Positions 17,140 to 24,912 of a stretch of DNA of 64,000 bases are shown here, in pieces. The position numbers were made by a program, and so were the translations under genes. Each line of letters begins with the position of its first letter. The first letter of the stretch is position 1. The stretch is taken from positions 8,264-72,263 of the forward strand of contig CABJAP010000019.1 of NCBI GenBank assembly GCA_902363595.1, read 5' to 3'. This DNA is from Clostridia bacterium (lineage in GTDB: Bacteria > Bacillota > Clostridia > Peptostreptococcales > Anaerovoracaceae). The notes under the pieces are model-generated. The model was not told where the DNA came from, made no database searches, and worked only from the letters and a program-made list of their open reading frames with translations.

Positions 17140-17337
17140 CTATTTGCCCTCCAGCATCATCTCTACTTGAGCCATCTTTCCCCGGGCCATCTCTTCTGTT
17201 ATCAATACCTGGCCGCATTTGGGACAGCAGGGCATGACGTGGTTAAATTCCCTTCCTAAATAAGTAAATCTAACCGGTTTTTCAACCAGCCTCTGCCGGC
17301 ACTTACAGCAGACCACTTCCATCTCTTCGTCCATCAT
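17140..17337 (-). CDS. small CxxC...CxxC redox protein, DVU_1557-like
   Basis: The 65-residue protein has CCKCRQRLVE near residue 10 and CCPKCGQVLITEEM near residue 37, a zinc-ribbon or rubredoxin-like four-cysteine layout. It resembles the family called DVU_1557 redox protein, which accompanies a pyridine nucleotide/dicluster oxidoreductase and a molybdenum aldehyde oxidoreductase in Desulfovibrio. The ATG overlaps the stop of the upstream oxidoreductase gene (ATGA), showing coupled translation. A paralogue sits at 53919-54113 in the second copy of the module. It probably carries electrons or assists assembly, but this is not shown here. Confidence 0.75.
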   Translation of the reverse strand: MMDEEMEVVCCKCRQRLVEKPVRFTYLGREFNHVMPCCPKCGQVLITEEMARGKMAQVEMMLEGK

Positions 17338-19550
17338 CCTTCTCCTTCTTCAAACGCCATTCGATGACAATAAGCGTTGATCAGTTCATAGGAGGTCTCC
17401 TTCTCCACATATTCGGCCCAATAGGTCATAAATCCGATTTTCAAAGATCCCAGAGTATGCCCGTTGGTCTGATTGCGCATCTTATGCTCTGTCCTTTCAC
17501 AATGAGAAATCACGTGAAACAGATCGTCCTCCAAAATATAATTGTGATCCAATTTTTGTTTCAATGCCTGGCTAATATCAATTGGTTTCCCTTTGACAAG
17601 ACGGTCGGCGGTAAGGCCGGAATTTTCTTTTTGATCATCGCTTTTTTGCAGCTGATGTTTCAGCGCTTCCCGGTTTTGCCTCCGCTGCGTCTGTGTCGGT
17701 GCCGTGCGGTTCTGGCAGTTTAAAGAAAATACCAGATCCAGCACATGGACAGCATCTTTTCCCTCCGCGGCTAACAGATCTCTGCAGTTGCTGCAGTAGG
17801 TGATATACGGGACCGGACTCTGTGCCGCCCGCCTTTGTGTAACTTCCTTCGTGTACTGAGAATTGACAATCGCCGTATGGCCCCCATATCCGCAGCACCG
17901 GGCTCTGCTTTTTTCCGCAGGTATTGGCAAAAGCTCTGCACCTGCCCGTTCCGATAGACTGCGAACAGCCTGCTGGCCGGCATCGTCGTGTCTGGCGCTG
18001 CAAGGATCAAAGACAGCATAGGACGCATGATTGAGCTGCTGTTTCATAGGAGTCCGCCATTTTTCCAGCAGCGTATAAACCATCTCTCCCTTCAGCCCTC
18101 CAATATGCTCCTCCATCATTTTTTTACAAGTGGCGCAGGCAAAAATCACCTTGGGCTGACCCAGCGCCTCCCACTTTTTCTGGAAATCCCCAAACATGCG
18201 GCCTTCCCTTTCCTCATCGCCTGACCAGAGAGCAGGTGCGCCGCAGCAGTCTACAAGCAGCGCCACCCGGCCCACATGGGAGCAAATCCGCTGATAGGTT
18301 TTTAAAACGTACTGAGGATCCGATGCTCCCAACTGACATCCAGGGAAAAACAGCCAGCTGGGGTTTTCCCTCCTGTCCCAAAGAAACACGCTGTTTTCCC
18401 GCGCATGGGTCATATCCCGCAGAAAGAAGTCATGGAATGCCCAAGGCATACGGCCTTTCTTATGAAGAATGCGCCGGGCTTCCAGCAAATATGACTGAAA
18501 ATCGATGCCCTCCGGGCAGCATCTAACGCAGTATCCGCACTGACTGCAGGATGCAATCAGCTTGGTGGCCACCGTTATATCCGATAGCACCCCTTTCACT
18601 TGGGTTGTTCCCCTTACTTCTTCGATCATTTTAAGCGGGGATTTCCGATAATAACGGAGCAGATCGCAGTTTTTCTTACAGGCATCGCAGGAACACCGCA
18701 GACATCTGCCGGCTTCCTGCATGACCTGTTCTTTTTCGGCAGGGCCGTCTCCTGTGAGAAACGACCCCTGCCGCAGGATTTCTCCCAGATCGGGAAAAGG
18801 AATCGTTGTGGAAAACGATTTGTGTTCATGAGTCATTTTACCTGTTAAGAAATAGGTTTCGATGGCCACAGCACCCTCGATTCCCTGGGCAATGGCATGG
18901 ATTGTATCCGCCCCCAGGAGGGAACCTCCTATGAAAACGCCTTCCTTTTCCTCAATCCCCAAATTTCTTCCATTCCTTCCGGTGGCTATATAGACCGCAT
19001 CAAAGTTTTCCTCAGCCAGTTCTGGCAGCGACAGGATCTCAGAATTTAATCGCACATCCAGCTCTTCATACTGAAACTGTCTTTGTATATCGGTGAGAAA
19101 TATGCTTTCCGGCAGCAGTTCCCACAGATGACCGCCCAAACGAGCATCCCGTTCAAACACCACAACTTGGTATTTTTTCAGGCAGAGCTTGAGCGCGCAG
19201 CTGAGGCCGCTGATCCCGCCGCCGATCACAGCTGCCCGTTTTCCCTTTAGCGGGACATTGTAGTCGATGGGGTCTAAGTTTTTCGTCAACCCGATCACAG
19301 CCTCTTCCAGCCGGCGCATATCAACAGCCGCATCGATTTCGTTTCTGGGGCATGCTCCCCGGCAGTACTCCGGGCAGAGGGCAGATACCACCAGCGGAAA
19401 CGCCACTGAGTTTTGATAAAGCTTATAAGCGGCGCGGAAGTTGCCCCGCTGTATCTTGTTCATAAAATCCGGCACATCCAGGTGAAAGGGACAGGCTGCG
19501 GAGCAAAAAGACGGTTCGTTTTCTTTACAGGTCTTAACGTATTCTCTCAT
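17334..19550 (-). CDS. FAD/NAD(P) oxidoreductase fused to Fe-S and CCG (HdrB-like) domains
   Basis: The 738-residue protein starts with a GltD-like cysteine region (CSAACPFHLDVP, CPEYCRGACPRNE), then an FAD domain (AAVIGGGISGLSCALKL near residue 108). Next come a cysteine cluster (CLRCSCDACKKNC), a ferredoxin-type site (CSQCGYCVRCCPEG) and a C-terminal half with heterodisulfide-reductase-type CCG motifs (FFPGCQLGASDP, DCCGAPALWSG, RCCGYGG, YCSNCRDLL). It likely moves electrons between the molybdenum hydroxylase, NAD(P)H and an unknown acceptor. The gene starts 12 bp after the hydroxylase gene and overlaps the small redox gene by 4 bp. A 766-residue paralogue is at 54085-56385. Confidence 0.84.
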   Translation of the reverse strand: MREYVKTCKENEPSFCSAACPFHLDVPDFMNKIQRGNFRAAYKLYQNSVAFPLVVSALCPEYCRGACPRNEIDAAVDMRRLEEAVIGLTKNLDPIDYNVPLKGKRAAVIGGGISGLSCALKLCLKKYQVVVFERDARLGGHLWELLPESIFLTDIQRQFQYEELDVRLNSEILSLPELAEENFDAVYIATGRNGRNLGIEEKEGVFIGGSLLGADTIHAIAQGIEGAVAIETYFLTGKMTHEHKSFSTTIPFPDLGEILRQGSFLTGDGPAEKEQVMQEAGRCLRCSCDACKKNCDLLRYYRKSPLKMIEEVRGTTQVKGVLSDITVATKLIASCSQCGYCVRCCPEGIDFQSYLLEARRILHKKGRMPWAFHDFFLRDMTHARENSVFLWDRRENPSWLFFPGCQLGASDPQYVLKTYQRICSHVGRVALLVDCCGAPALWSGDEEREGRMFGDFQKKWEALGQPKVIFACATCKKMMEEHIGGLKGEMVYTLLEKWRTPMKQQLNHASYAVFDPCSARHDDAGQQAVRSLSERAGAELLPIPAEKSRARCCGYGGHTAIVNSQYTKEVTQRRAAQSPVPYITYCSNCRDLLAAEGKDAVHVLDLVFSLNCQNRTAPTQTQRRQNREALKHQLQKSDDQKENSGLTADRLVKGKPIDISQALKQKLDHNYILEDDLFHVISHCERTEHKMRNQTNGHTLGSLKIGFMTYWAEYVEKETSYELINAYCHRMAFEEGEG

Positions 19551-19562
19551 GGCCAGACGTCT

Positions 19563-22409
19563 CTAAAACTTTCCGGTATCGCGTATCTTTTGGATTTCAT
19601 CGTACATGTCCGGACCCAAATAATATTTTTTAGGCGGTTCAACCTTTTTTCCGGCTGCGATGGCCTCAAGGCCGGCTTTCACCTTTTCCGGTTTTGCCGG
19701 AAGCTCGTAAATGCGCACGCCGCAGGCATTGCTTATGGCGTTGATCACTGCCATATGGCCGCTGGACTGAAAGGCTTCCGATGCTCCCGATGAGCCGAAG
19801 GGTCCGTTCTTTCTCCTGGTTCCCATATGGATCAGCTGAATGTCATCCGGAATATCTTTGATATATGGCACACCACAGGAGAATGGGTTGTTATGCTTCC
19901 TCACATCCAGATAATCTTCGCTGAGGGCGAATCCCATACTGTGGGATATACCGCCGTAGGCCTGGCCTTCTACTGCATGGATATTTCCAATCACTCCCAC
20001 ATCGTCGATACAGGTGAATTTGAGGATCGTAGTTTTTCCTGTCTCCGTATCGACTTCAACTTCCGCCATATATAGCGCATAAGTATAGTCGATGGACGGG
20101 TTTCCCTGGCCAGTAATTGGATCGGTCGGCACCAGACCAGGTACAGTGGCATTTTCATGCTGTCCCACATATTTGGTCGGAATTCCTTCTGCTGTCATTT
20201 CCTCATAAGTACGATACGTTCCATCCTCTTTGCGCATGGCTTTTATCAGTTTTTCTGCAGCAATGATCGTCGCTTTTCCGTTCATGTAGTGGGAACGGCT
20301 GCTGGCGGATGAACCGCTGTTGGGGCACACAGCGCTGTCGTTTTGTATTAGCCTGATCTGATCCAAGGTTACGCCCAGCGGCTTGAGCGCCTCTGCCGTT
20401 ACCATCAGCGAACCAATATCGCCTCCCTGGCCCAAATCCTGCCAGGTATCATATTTTGTAAAGGTATTGTCCGGGTTCAATTCGATGGCTACGGTGCATT
20501 GATCAAAAGGATTATCGGTCACATTATAACCGCCCCAGGCCAGGCCGACGCCTCTTCGTTTCTGCGGCGTATCCTCAGCCCTGGCCTCTGCAACAGCCTT
20601 CTCATAAAGCGGTTTTAACCGTTTCATCATTTCTTCCATAGGGTAATCGACAAAATCAGATCCTGCCAGATTTTTGTCTCCTTTCCTGGCGATGTTTCTC
20701 CAGCGAATTTCAAAAGGATCCATGCCGATCTTTTCTGCCAGCATATCGATGACCGCTTCTCCCGCCGTATAAGCCTGGGGCGAGCCGTATCCCCGATATG
20801 CCGTGCCAAAGCCGTGGTTGGTAAAGGCAACCCGTGACAAGACTCTGGCGTTGGGAACAGAGTAGGGGAACAGAACAAAACGGATGACTTTGTTGGCCAG
20901 ATCATCGCCCATTTCAGCATAAGCTCCGTGGTCAATACCGATATCAAACTCGGCGGCAGTAATCTTTCCGTTCTCGTCGCAGGCCAAGCGGGCATTGCTG
21001 TAAGAGGCGGACCGTTTTCCGCTGAAGTGCATGAATTCTTCGTAGGACATGGACAACGCAATCGGCATCTCTGTTGCCATGGCTGCTATCCCAGCCAGTG
21101 CAAAAGATGCAGCTGTAATGGACCAGCCAAAGCTGCCGCCTGCCGGATTCATAACCATGCGCACCCGTTCCGGCGGCAAACCGATGGATTGGGCAACATC
21201 GCTTTTATTCCAATAGATGGACTGGGATTTACAATGGATCGTCAAAACATCGTCCTCATCAAAGTACGCCTGTACAGTATCTCCTTCAATGGAAAGGTGA
21301 GGCTCTCTTGTGGAATAAAAACTGCCGCTCACTGCATACTCCCCTTCATCAATGAGCGTTTCCACATCCTCATCTCCCTTGACAAGGGGCCACTTTGCAT
21401 AAATATTGGGGGATTCTTCATGGATGCGAATGGCATCGGGCATGGCCGCATCCAGATAGTTTACATACTCCGGCAGAGGTTCGATTTCGACCTTTACCTT
21501 CTCGGCCGCCGCTTTGGCTTGCTCTTTTGTTACAGCCGCCACCATGGCTGCCACATCGCCGTACATACGGATCCGATCTTCCGCTAGAATATGATGGGGC
21601 GCTTTCATATTGGTGGAAAGGGGCGATGCTGTAAAGAGATCCATATGATTGGTGCCTTTTACATCTTTGCTGGTAATTACTTTGACAACGCCCGGCATCT
21701 TTTCCGCCTCTGTGCAGTCGATGCTAATGATGGCTCCATGACTTACTTTTCTCGGCTGAACCAGTGCTACATGCAAGGTGCCCGGAGGCATTTTCAGCTC
21801 CACGTCATCGCCGTAGTCCACCGTACCGCAGGCCTTACCCAATGCGGAAGGCCTTACAACAGGTTTTCCGTAGTATTCCTTAGTCTGGTCATCTGGCTTA
21901 TACCAAATTTCCTCTATGGTCTTTTCACCCCGCATCACTTCTGCTGCCAGCATCACCGCATCTACCAGCTGTTTATATCCGGTGCAGCGGCAGACGTTTC
22001 GGTGTTTTTGGAACCAATCTCTGACTTCTTCCCGCGCAGGCGCTGGATTTTCTTTCAGCAGTCCATAGGCAGACACAATAAAGCCCGGTGTGCAGAATCC
22101 GCATTGAACGCCGCCGCAGTTAACCCAAGCTGCCTGAAGGGGATGGGGCTGGTTGGGCGTGCCGATTCCTTCTATCGTTGTCAGCTGACTGTATTCTTCC
22201 ACTGTTTTGATCTTCTTTGTGCAGGAACGGATCACCTTCCCGTTGAGAATTACAGAACAAGCGCCGCAGACCCCGGTCCCGCACCCGACCTTTGTCCCAG
22301 TAAGACCCAGCCGGCGAATTACCGACGCCAGGGTATCCTTCTCTGGGTCACAAATAAACGTTCGATCCGCGCCATTCATGTTCAACGTCATTTTCTTTAA
22401 TTTCATCAT
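19563..22409 (-). CDS. one-chain molybdenum hydroxylase / aldehyde oxidoreductase (Mop-like), copy 1
   Basis: The 948-residue enzyme has two N-terminal [2Fe-2S] domains (VGCGTGVCGACSVI ... SC and QCGFCTPGF ... VCRCTGYK) followed directly by the large molybdopterin-cytosine-dinucleotide domains, with no FAD domain. This is the layout of Desulfovibrio aldehyde oxidoreductase. Motifs include GQGGDIGS, AGGSFGWS, RGYGSPQAY and GPFGSSGASEAFQ, which holds the likely catalytic glutamate. It would hydroxylate an aldehyde or an N-heterocycle using water. The start at 22409 follows GGAGGATTTGTTC. A sigma-54 promoter and a perfect palindrome lie upstream. It shares about two thirds of N-terminal residues with the copy at 56406-59261. 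Confidence 0.88.
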   Translation of the reverse strand: MMKLKKMTLNMNGADRTFICDPEKDTLASVIRRLGLTGTKVGCGTGVCGACSVILNGKVIRSCTKKIKTVEEYSQLTTIEGIGTPNQPHPLQAAWVNCGGVQCGFCTPGFIVSAYGLLKENPAPAREEVRDWFQKHRNVCRCTGYKQLVDAVMLAAEVMRGEKTIEEIWYKPDDQTKEYYGKPVVRPSALGKACGTVDYGDDVELKMPPGTLHVALVQPRKVSHGAIISIDCTEAEKMPGVVKVITSKDVKGTNHMDLFTASPLSTNMKAPHHILAEDRIRMYGDVAAMVAAVTKEQAKAAAEKVKVEIEPLPEYVNYLDAAMPDAIRIHEESPNIYAKWPLVKGDEDVETLIDEGEYAVSGSFYSTREPHLSIEGDTVQAYFDEDDVLTIHCKSQSIYWNKSDVAQSIGLPPERVRMVMNPAGGSFGWSITAASFALAGIAAMATEMPIALSMSYEEFMHFSGKRSASYSNARLACDENGKITAAEFDIGIDHGAYAEMGDDLANKVIRFVLFPYSVPNARVLSRVAFTNHGFGTAYRGYGSPQAYTAGEAVIDMLAEKIGMDPFEIRWRNIARKGDKNLAGSDFVDYPMEEMMKRLKPLYEKAVAEARAEDTPQKRRGVGLAWGGYNVTDNPFDQCTVAIELNPDNTFTKYDTWQDLGQGGDIGSLMVTAEALKPLGVTLDQIRLIQNDSAVCPNSGSSASSRSHYMNGKATIIAAEKLIKAMRKEDGTYRTYEEMTAEGIPTKYVGQHENATVPGLVPTDPITGQGNPSIDYTYALYMAEVEVDTETGKTTILKFTCIDDVGVIGNIHAVEGQAYGGISHSMGFALSEDYLDVRKHNNPFSCGVPYIKDIPDDIQLIHMGTRRKNGPFGSSGASEAFQSSGHMAVINAISNACGVRIYELPAKPEKVKAGLEAIAAGKKVEPPKKYYLGPDMYDEIQKIRDTGKF

Positions 22410-22473
22410 GAACAAATCCTCCTGTTCGCATCATAATAGCTAACCAGTATTCCTTTGATATCCTTTTTAATCC

Positions 22474-22488
22474 GCAATCTCTATGCCA
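22474..22488 (-). promoter_or_regulatory. sigma-54 promoter of molybdenum hydroxylase operon 1
   Basis: The complement reads TGGCAT-AGAGA-TTGCG, 65 bp before the start at 22409. It should drive the hydroxylase, oxidoreductase, small redox protein, amidohydrolase and frameshifted genes. Confidence 0.8.
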
Positions 22489-22537
22489 ATTTGAAAATGC
22501 TTATTTTCAACGATTTTCACTGATTCTTCAGACTTTC

Positions 22538-22553
22538 TATGCGCATGCGCATA
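22538..22553. promoter_or_regulatory. perfect 16-bp palindrome, candidate enhancer site ATGC-N6-GCAT (3)
   Basis: TATGCGCATGCGCATA is a perfect palindrome 50 bp upstream of the -24 box at 22488. Its 14-bp core (22539-22552) fits the ATGC-N6-GCAT pattern seen near three other sigma-54 promoters. Confidence 0.55.
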
Positions 22554-22564
22554 ATGCCTATGCG

Positions 22565-23911
22565 TCAACACCTGTTTCTCAAACGGCGAATCAGCTCTTC
22601 GTGCTTCGTTTTTGAAATCGGATAAAGCAGCACAAAGACAGCTGCCGTTAAAAATAAAATCCCTGGTACCACGGTCAGAGAAATCTGGATCCCCCATAGG
22701 GCGGTCCGGCTTTGCCGCAGCATATCGGGTTCATAGCCAAAGAAAAAAAGGACACCGGCCAGCAGCTGTGTAGCACAGGCATTGGATACTTTCAAAATGA
22801 TTTTGGACAAAGAGAGAATCGTTGCTTCCCGGCGCCTGTGGTTTTGGTATTCATCCACTTCGCTGATATCGTAGAGCATGGGATAAATCAGCTGCCAATA
22901 GGCCGAACTGCCGATTGTAAAGGCGATTATATAAAGGCATAAAAAGAGCAGAGAGTTGATGCCGAATATACCAAAACCGATCGATAGAATACCGGCCCCA
23001 ATGTAACATCCTGCCATGACGATCCGTTTATCACCTTTTTTGGTGCAGGCAGACAAGATTGGAGTCATGAGAATTCCAAATCCGGTCATAACTGCAAACA
23101 CAACGGATTTGCTCTCCTCTGAAATGCTTAGGTTATATTTCATAAAGTAGGCGATGCTGGAGCTGGAGAAAACATTGGCTATGCACACCAGCAGAGTCAC
23201 GGCAAGGAGTAATCGCATCGGCTTTAATTGAAAAACTTCCCAATATTCTTTTATAACCGTCTTCTGCTGCTTTAGCTTCGGCGGCAAGCCGGTCGTTTTG
23301 CTGGAGAACCATCTGCATGTTGCAATCTGCGAAAGGGCGGAGAGAACGGCGATACCCAGTATGCTGGCCTGCCACGCCCTTTCCTGGCTCAAGCCCTCTG
23401 ACTGAAGAAGCTTTACCAGTGGCAGCAATATGGCAATACTGGTCAGATTCCCCAACCCCATAAAAAATCTGGCGTAGCTTCGCAGGGATGTTCGTTCCCC
23501 TGAATCCGTCGTCATATCGGCCCCAAGAGCCTCATAGGGAATCATAAAAAAGGAGTGGGCTGTCATCAGCAGGGACATTACAACCGTATAGTAAATGCCG
23601 ACAAACAGGGCGCTGCCTTTTACAACGGTAAACATCATCACCAGTGCAGCAGACATTGGCATAATGGAAGCCTTCATATACGGCAGCCGCCGGCCGCCGG
23701 CAAAGGAAAAGCGGTCGGAAAGATAGCCGATCAGTCCGATTGAAAAAGCGTTCCATATTGTGGAAATAAAAATGATATGGCCGGCCGCCAACGTTTCTAC
23801 CCCTGCGATATCGGTCATAAAAAAGAGCGCATAAATCACCAATAAATTGTAAACTGCCGTATCGCCCAGTGAAGCGGCGCCATATCTGATTTTTTCTTTT
23901 AATGAAAACAT
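22565..23911 (-). CDS. GPH-family / MFS cation symporter
   Basis: The 448-residue protein has about 12 membrane spans and the melibiose-carrier-like signature IPYEALGADMTTDSGERTSL in the second loop, plus YLSDRFSFAGGRRLP near residue 65. GPH carriers import small organic solutes with Na+ or H+, often glycosides or uronates. The start at 23911 has GGAGAGGATAGA. It has its own sigma-54 promoter and lies just upstream of the molybdenum hydroxylase operon on the same strand, so it may import the substrate of that operon. Confidence 0.82.
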   Translation of the reverse strand: MFSLKEKIRYGAASLGDTAVYNLLVIYALFFMTDIAGVETLAAGHIIFISTIWNAFSIGLIGYLSDRFSFAGGRRLPYMKASIMPMSAALVMMFTVVKGSALFVGIYYTVVMSLLMTAHSFFMIPYEALGADMTTDSGERTSLRSYARFFMGLGNLTSIAILLPLVKLLQSEGLSQERAWQASILGIAVLSALSQIATCRWFSSKTTGLPPKLKQQKTVIKEYWEVFQLKPMRLLLAVTLLVCIANVFSSSSIAYFMKYNLSISEESKSVVFAVMTGFGILMTPILSACTKKGDKRIVMAGCYIGAGILSIGFGIFGINSLLFLCLYIIAFTIGSSAYWQLIYPMLYDISEVDEYQNHRRREATILSLSKIILKVSNACATQLLAGVLFFFGYEPDMLRQSRTALWGIQISLTVVPGILFLTAAVFVLLYPISKTKHEELIRRLRNRC

Positions 23912-23953
23912 TCTATCCTCTCCCCACACCTATATGTTCTACATATAGGAATT

Positions 23954-23968
23954 GCAAGTTCCATTCCA
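23954..23968 (-). promoter_or_regulatory. sigma-54 promoter of the GPH transporter gene
   Basis: The complement reads TGGAAT-GGAAC-TTGCA with GG and GC at correct spacing, 43 bp before the start at 23911. It is back-to-back with the promoter at 24003. Confidence 0.68.
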
Positions 23969-24002
23969 CCACAATTATTGAAAAAACAAAAAATTTCGTC
24001 AA

Positions 24003-24018
24003 TGGCACAAGAATTGCG
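24003..24018 (+). promoter_or_regulatory. sigma-54 promoter of the 137-aa unknown gene
   Basis: TGGCAC-AAGAA-TTGCG is a full consensus match on the plus strand. The start codon is 168 bp downstream, so the transcript would have a long leader. Confidence 0.82.
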
Positions 24019-24132
24019 TATTTCTTAGGGTAGATTGTGTCAATAATAAAAGGGAAGAAGATACTTCCATGCAAGTATGGGAAAGAATACTTTATCTTAT
24101 AAGCTGGTTCTATGTTGACTTGCATAGCTGAT

Positions 24133-24146
24133 ATGCGGCCGTGCAT
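24133..24146. promoter_or_regulatory. candidate enhancer site ATGC-N6-GCAT (4)
   Basis: ATGCGGCCGTGCAT lies 164 bp upstream of the -24 box of the GPH transporter promoter and inside the leader of the 137-aa gene. The arms and spacing match the other three sites. Confidence 0.42.
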
Positions 24147-24186
24147 TTCGACAGTCTGCCAGAGAAAAACATATTGGGGGATTTTT

Positions 24187-24600
24187 ATGATTAATGAAAA
24201 GGAACATATTTCACATTTAATAAGAACGTTTATTGAAGAGATCATTCACCCTTACCGGGAACTGAATGTTCAGATGTCCGAGCAATGGATGCAGGCAGGA
24301 AGGGACGACTTTGATTACAATGGTGTGATTCACGGCCTCCTTCATTTAAAAAAAGCGGCCGAGGAGCTGGCCCGTGATTCTGATAAGACGGATGTGCAGC
24401 CGGAGCAGCAAGCTCTATTCAACAAATGCGTCACCCTCTTCATCACAGCTGTGGAGCAGCAGATACAGACGCTTCGTACTCTGGGATATCAGGCTGCACA
24501 AACGATCGGCGCTGCTGCACAAGAACAAGACCAAAGCCAGCGCTATCTGGCTTCCATGAGCAAAAACCTGACAGCGCTGAAACAGAGTCTCAAAAAATAG
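24187..24600 (+). CDS. unknown 137-residue helical protein under sigma-54 control
   Basis: I do not recognise this protein. It is predicted mostly alpha-helical, without signal peptide or membrane span: MINEKEHISHLIRTFIEEI at the start, then charged helices with QQALFNKC, EQQIQTLRTLGYQAAQT and a lysine-rich end. The start at 24187 has TTGGGGGATTTTT before ATG. A longer in-frame ATG at 24112 has no ribosome site and is rejected. The gene has its own strong sigma-54 promoter and its own terminator, and it is divergent from the GPH transporter. That tight control suggests a role in the same inducible pathway, perhaps as a sensor or scaffold. Confidence 0.72.
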   Translation: MINEKEHISHLIRTFIEEIIHPYRELNVQMSEQWMQAGRDDFDYNGVIHGLLHLKKAAEELARDSDKTDVQPEQQALFNKCVTLFITAVEQQIQTLRTLGYQAAQTIGAAAQEQDQSQRYLASMSKNLTALKQSLKK

Positions 24601-24653
24601 GGATAGCCCCTTAGAAAATCAGAAAAAGCATACGCTGCCCAGCGCACTCACGC

Positions 24654-24702
24654 AAAAGGGCTGCTGCATGAAAAAGCAATTCATACAGCAGCCCTTTTTT
24701 CT
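24654..24702 (+). terminator. Rho-independent terminator after the 137-aa gene
   Basis: AAGGGCTGCTG pairs with CAGCAGCCCTT around an AT-rich loop and is followed by TTTTCTATATTC. Confidence 0.8.
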
Positions 24703-24740
24703 ATATTCTCTTAAAAATCTGTGCGAATCAATACCACATC

Positions 24741-24898
24741 AATCCGGTCAATATGTTATAACTTGCGAGCCAGGTTGAGCAAGTTTCACTTATTCTGCAC
24801 CTCTCGGCAGCTCCGTATTAATCTGGTCAGAATAGTATACCTTGCAAGCCGCGTCGCAGCAAGATTCAGTAATTTTTACCCTGCGGCAACGCCGTATT
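24741..24898. repeat. two 79-bp imperfect tandem repeats in the 3' intergenic region
   Basis: Units 24741-24819 and 24820-24898 align end to end: both begin AATCYGGTCA, contain TTGCRAGCC and GCAAG, and end CGGCA...CCGTATT. Each unit can form a small stem from CTTGC and GCAAG. The repeats fill the gap between the terminator of the 137-aa gene and the stop codon of the activator at 24913. No gene is visible in 24703-24912. Confidence 0.7.
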
Positions 24899-24912
24899 CA
24901 ATGGTAAAAATA

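Noticed and set aside
16254..17237. 327-codon open frame on the plus strand
   Set aside because: Shadow of the amidohydrolase gene, which has full metal motifs on the opposite strand.
21591..22400. 269-codon open frame on the plus strand
   Set aside because: Shadow of the [2Fe-2S] region of the molybdenum hydroxylase; no family features.
24112..24187. Longer start for the 137-aa gene
   Set aside because: The upstream ATG has no ribosome site and the extra 25 residues are cysteine-rich and unlike the rest; GGGGGATTTTT precedes the ATG at 24187.
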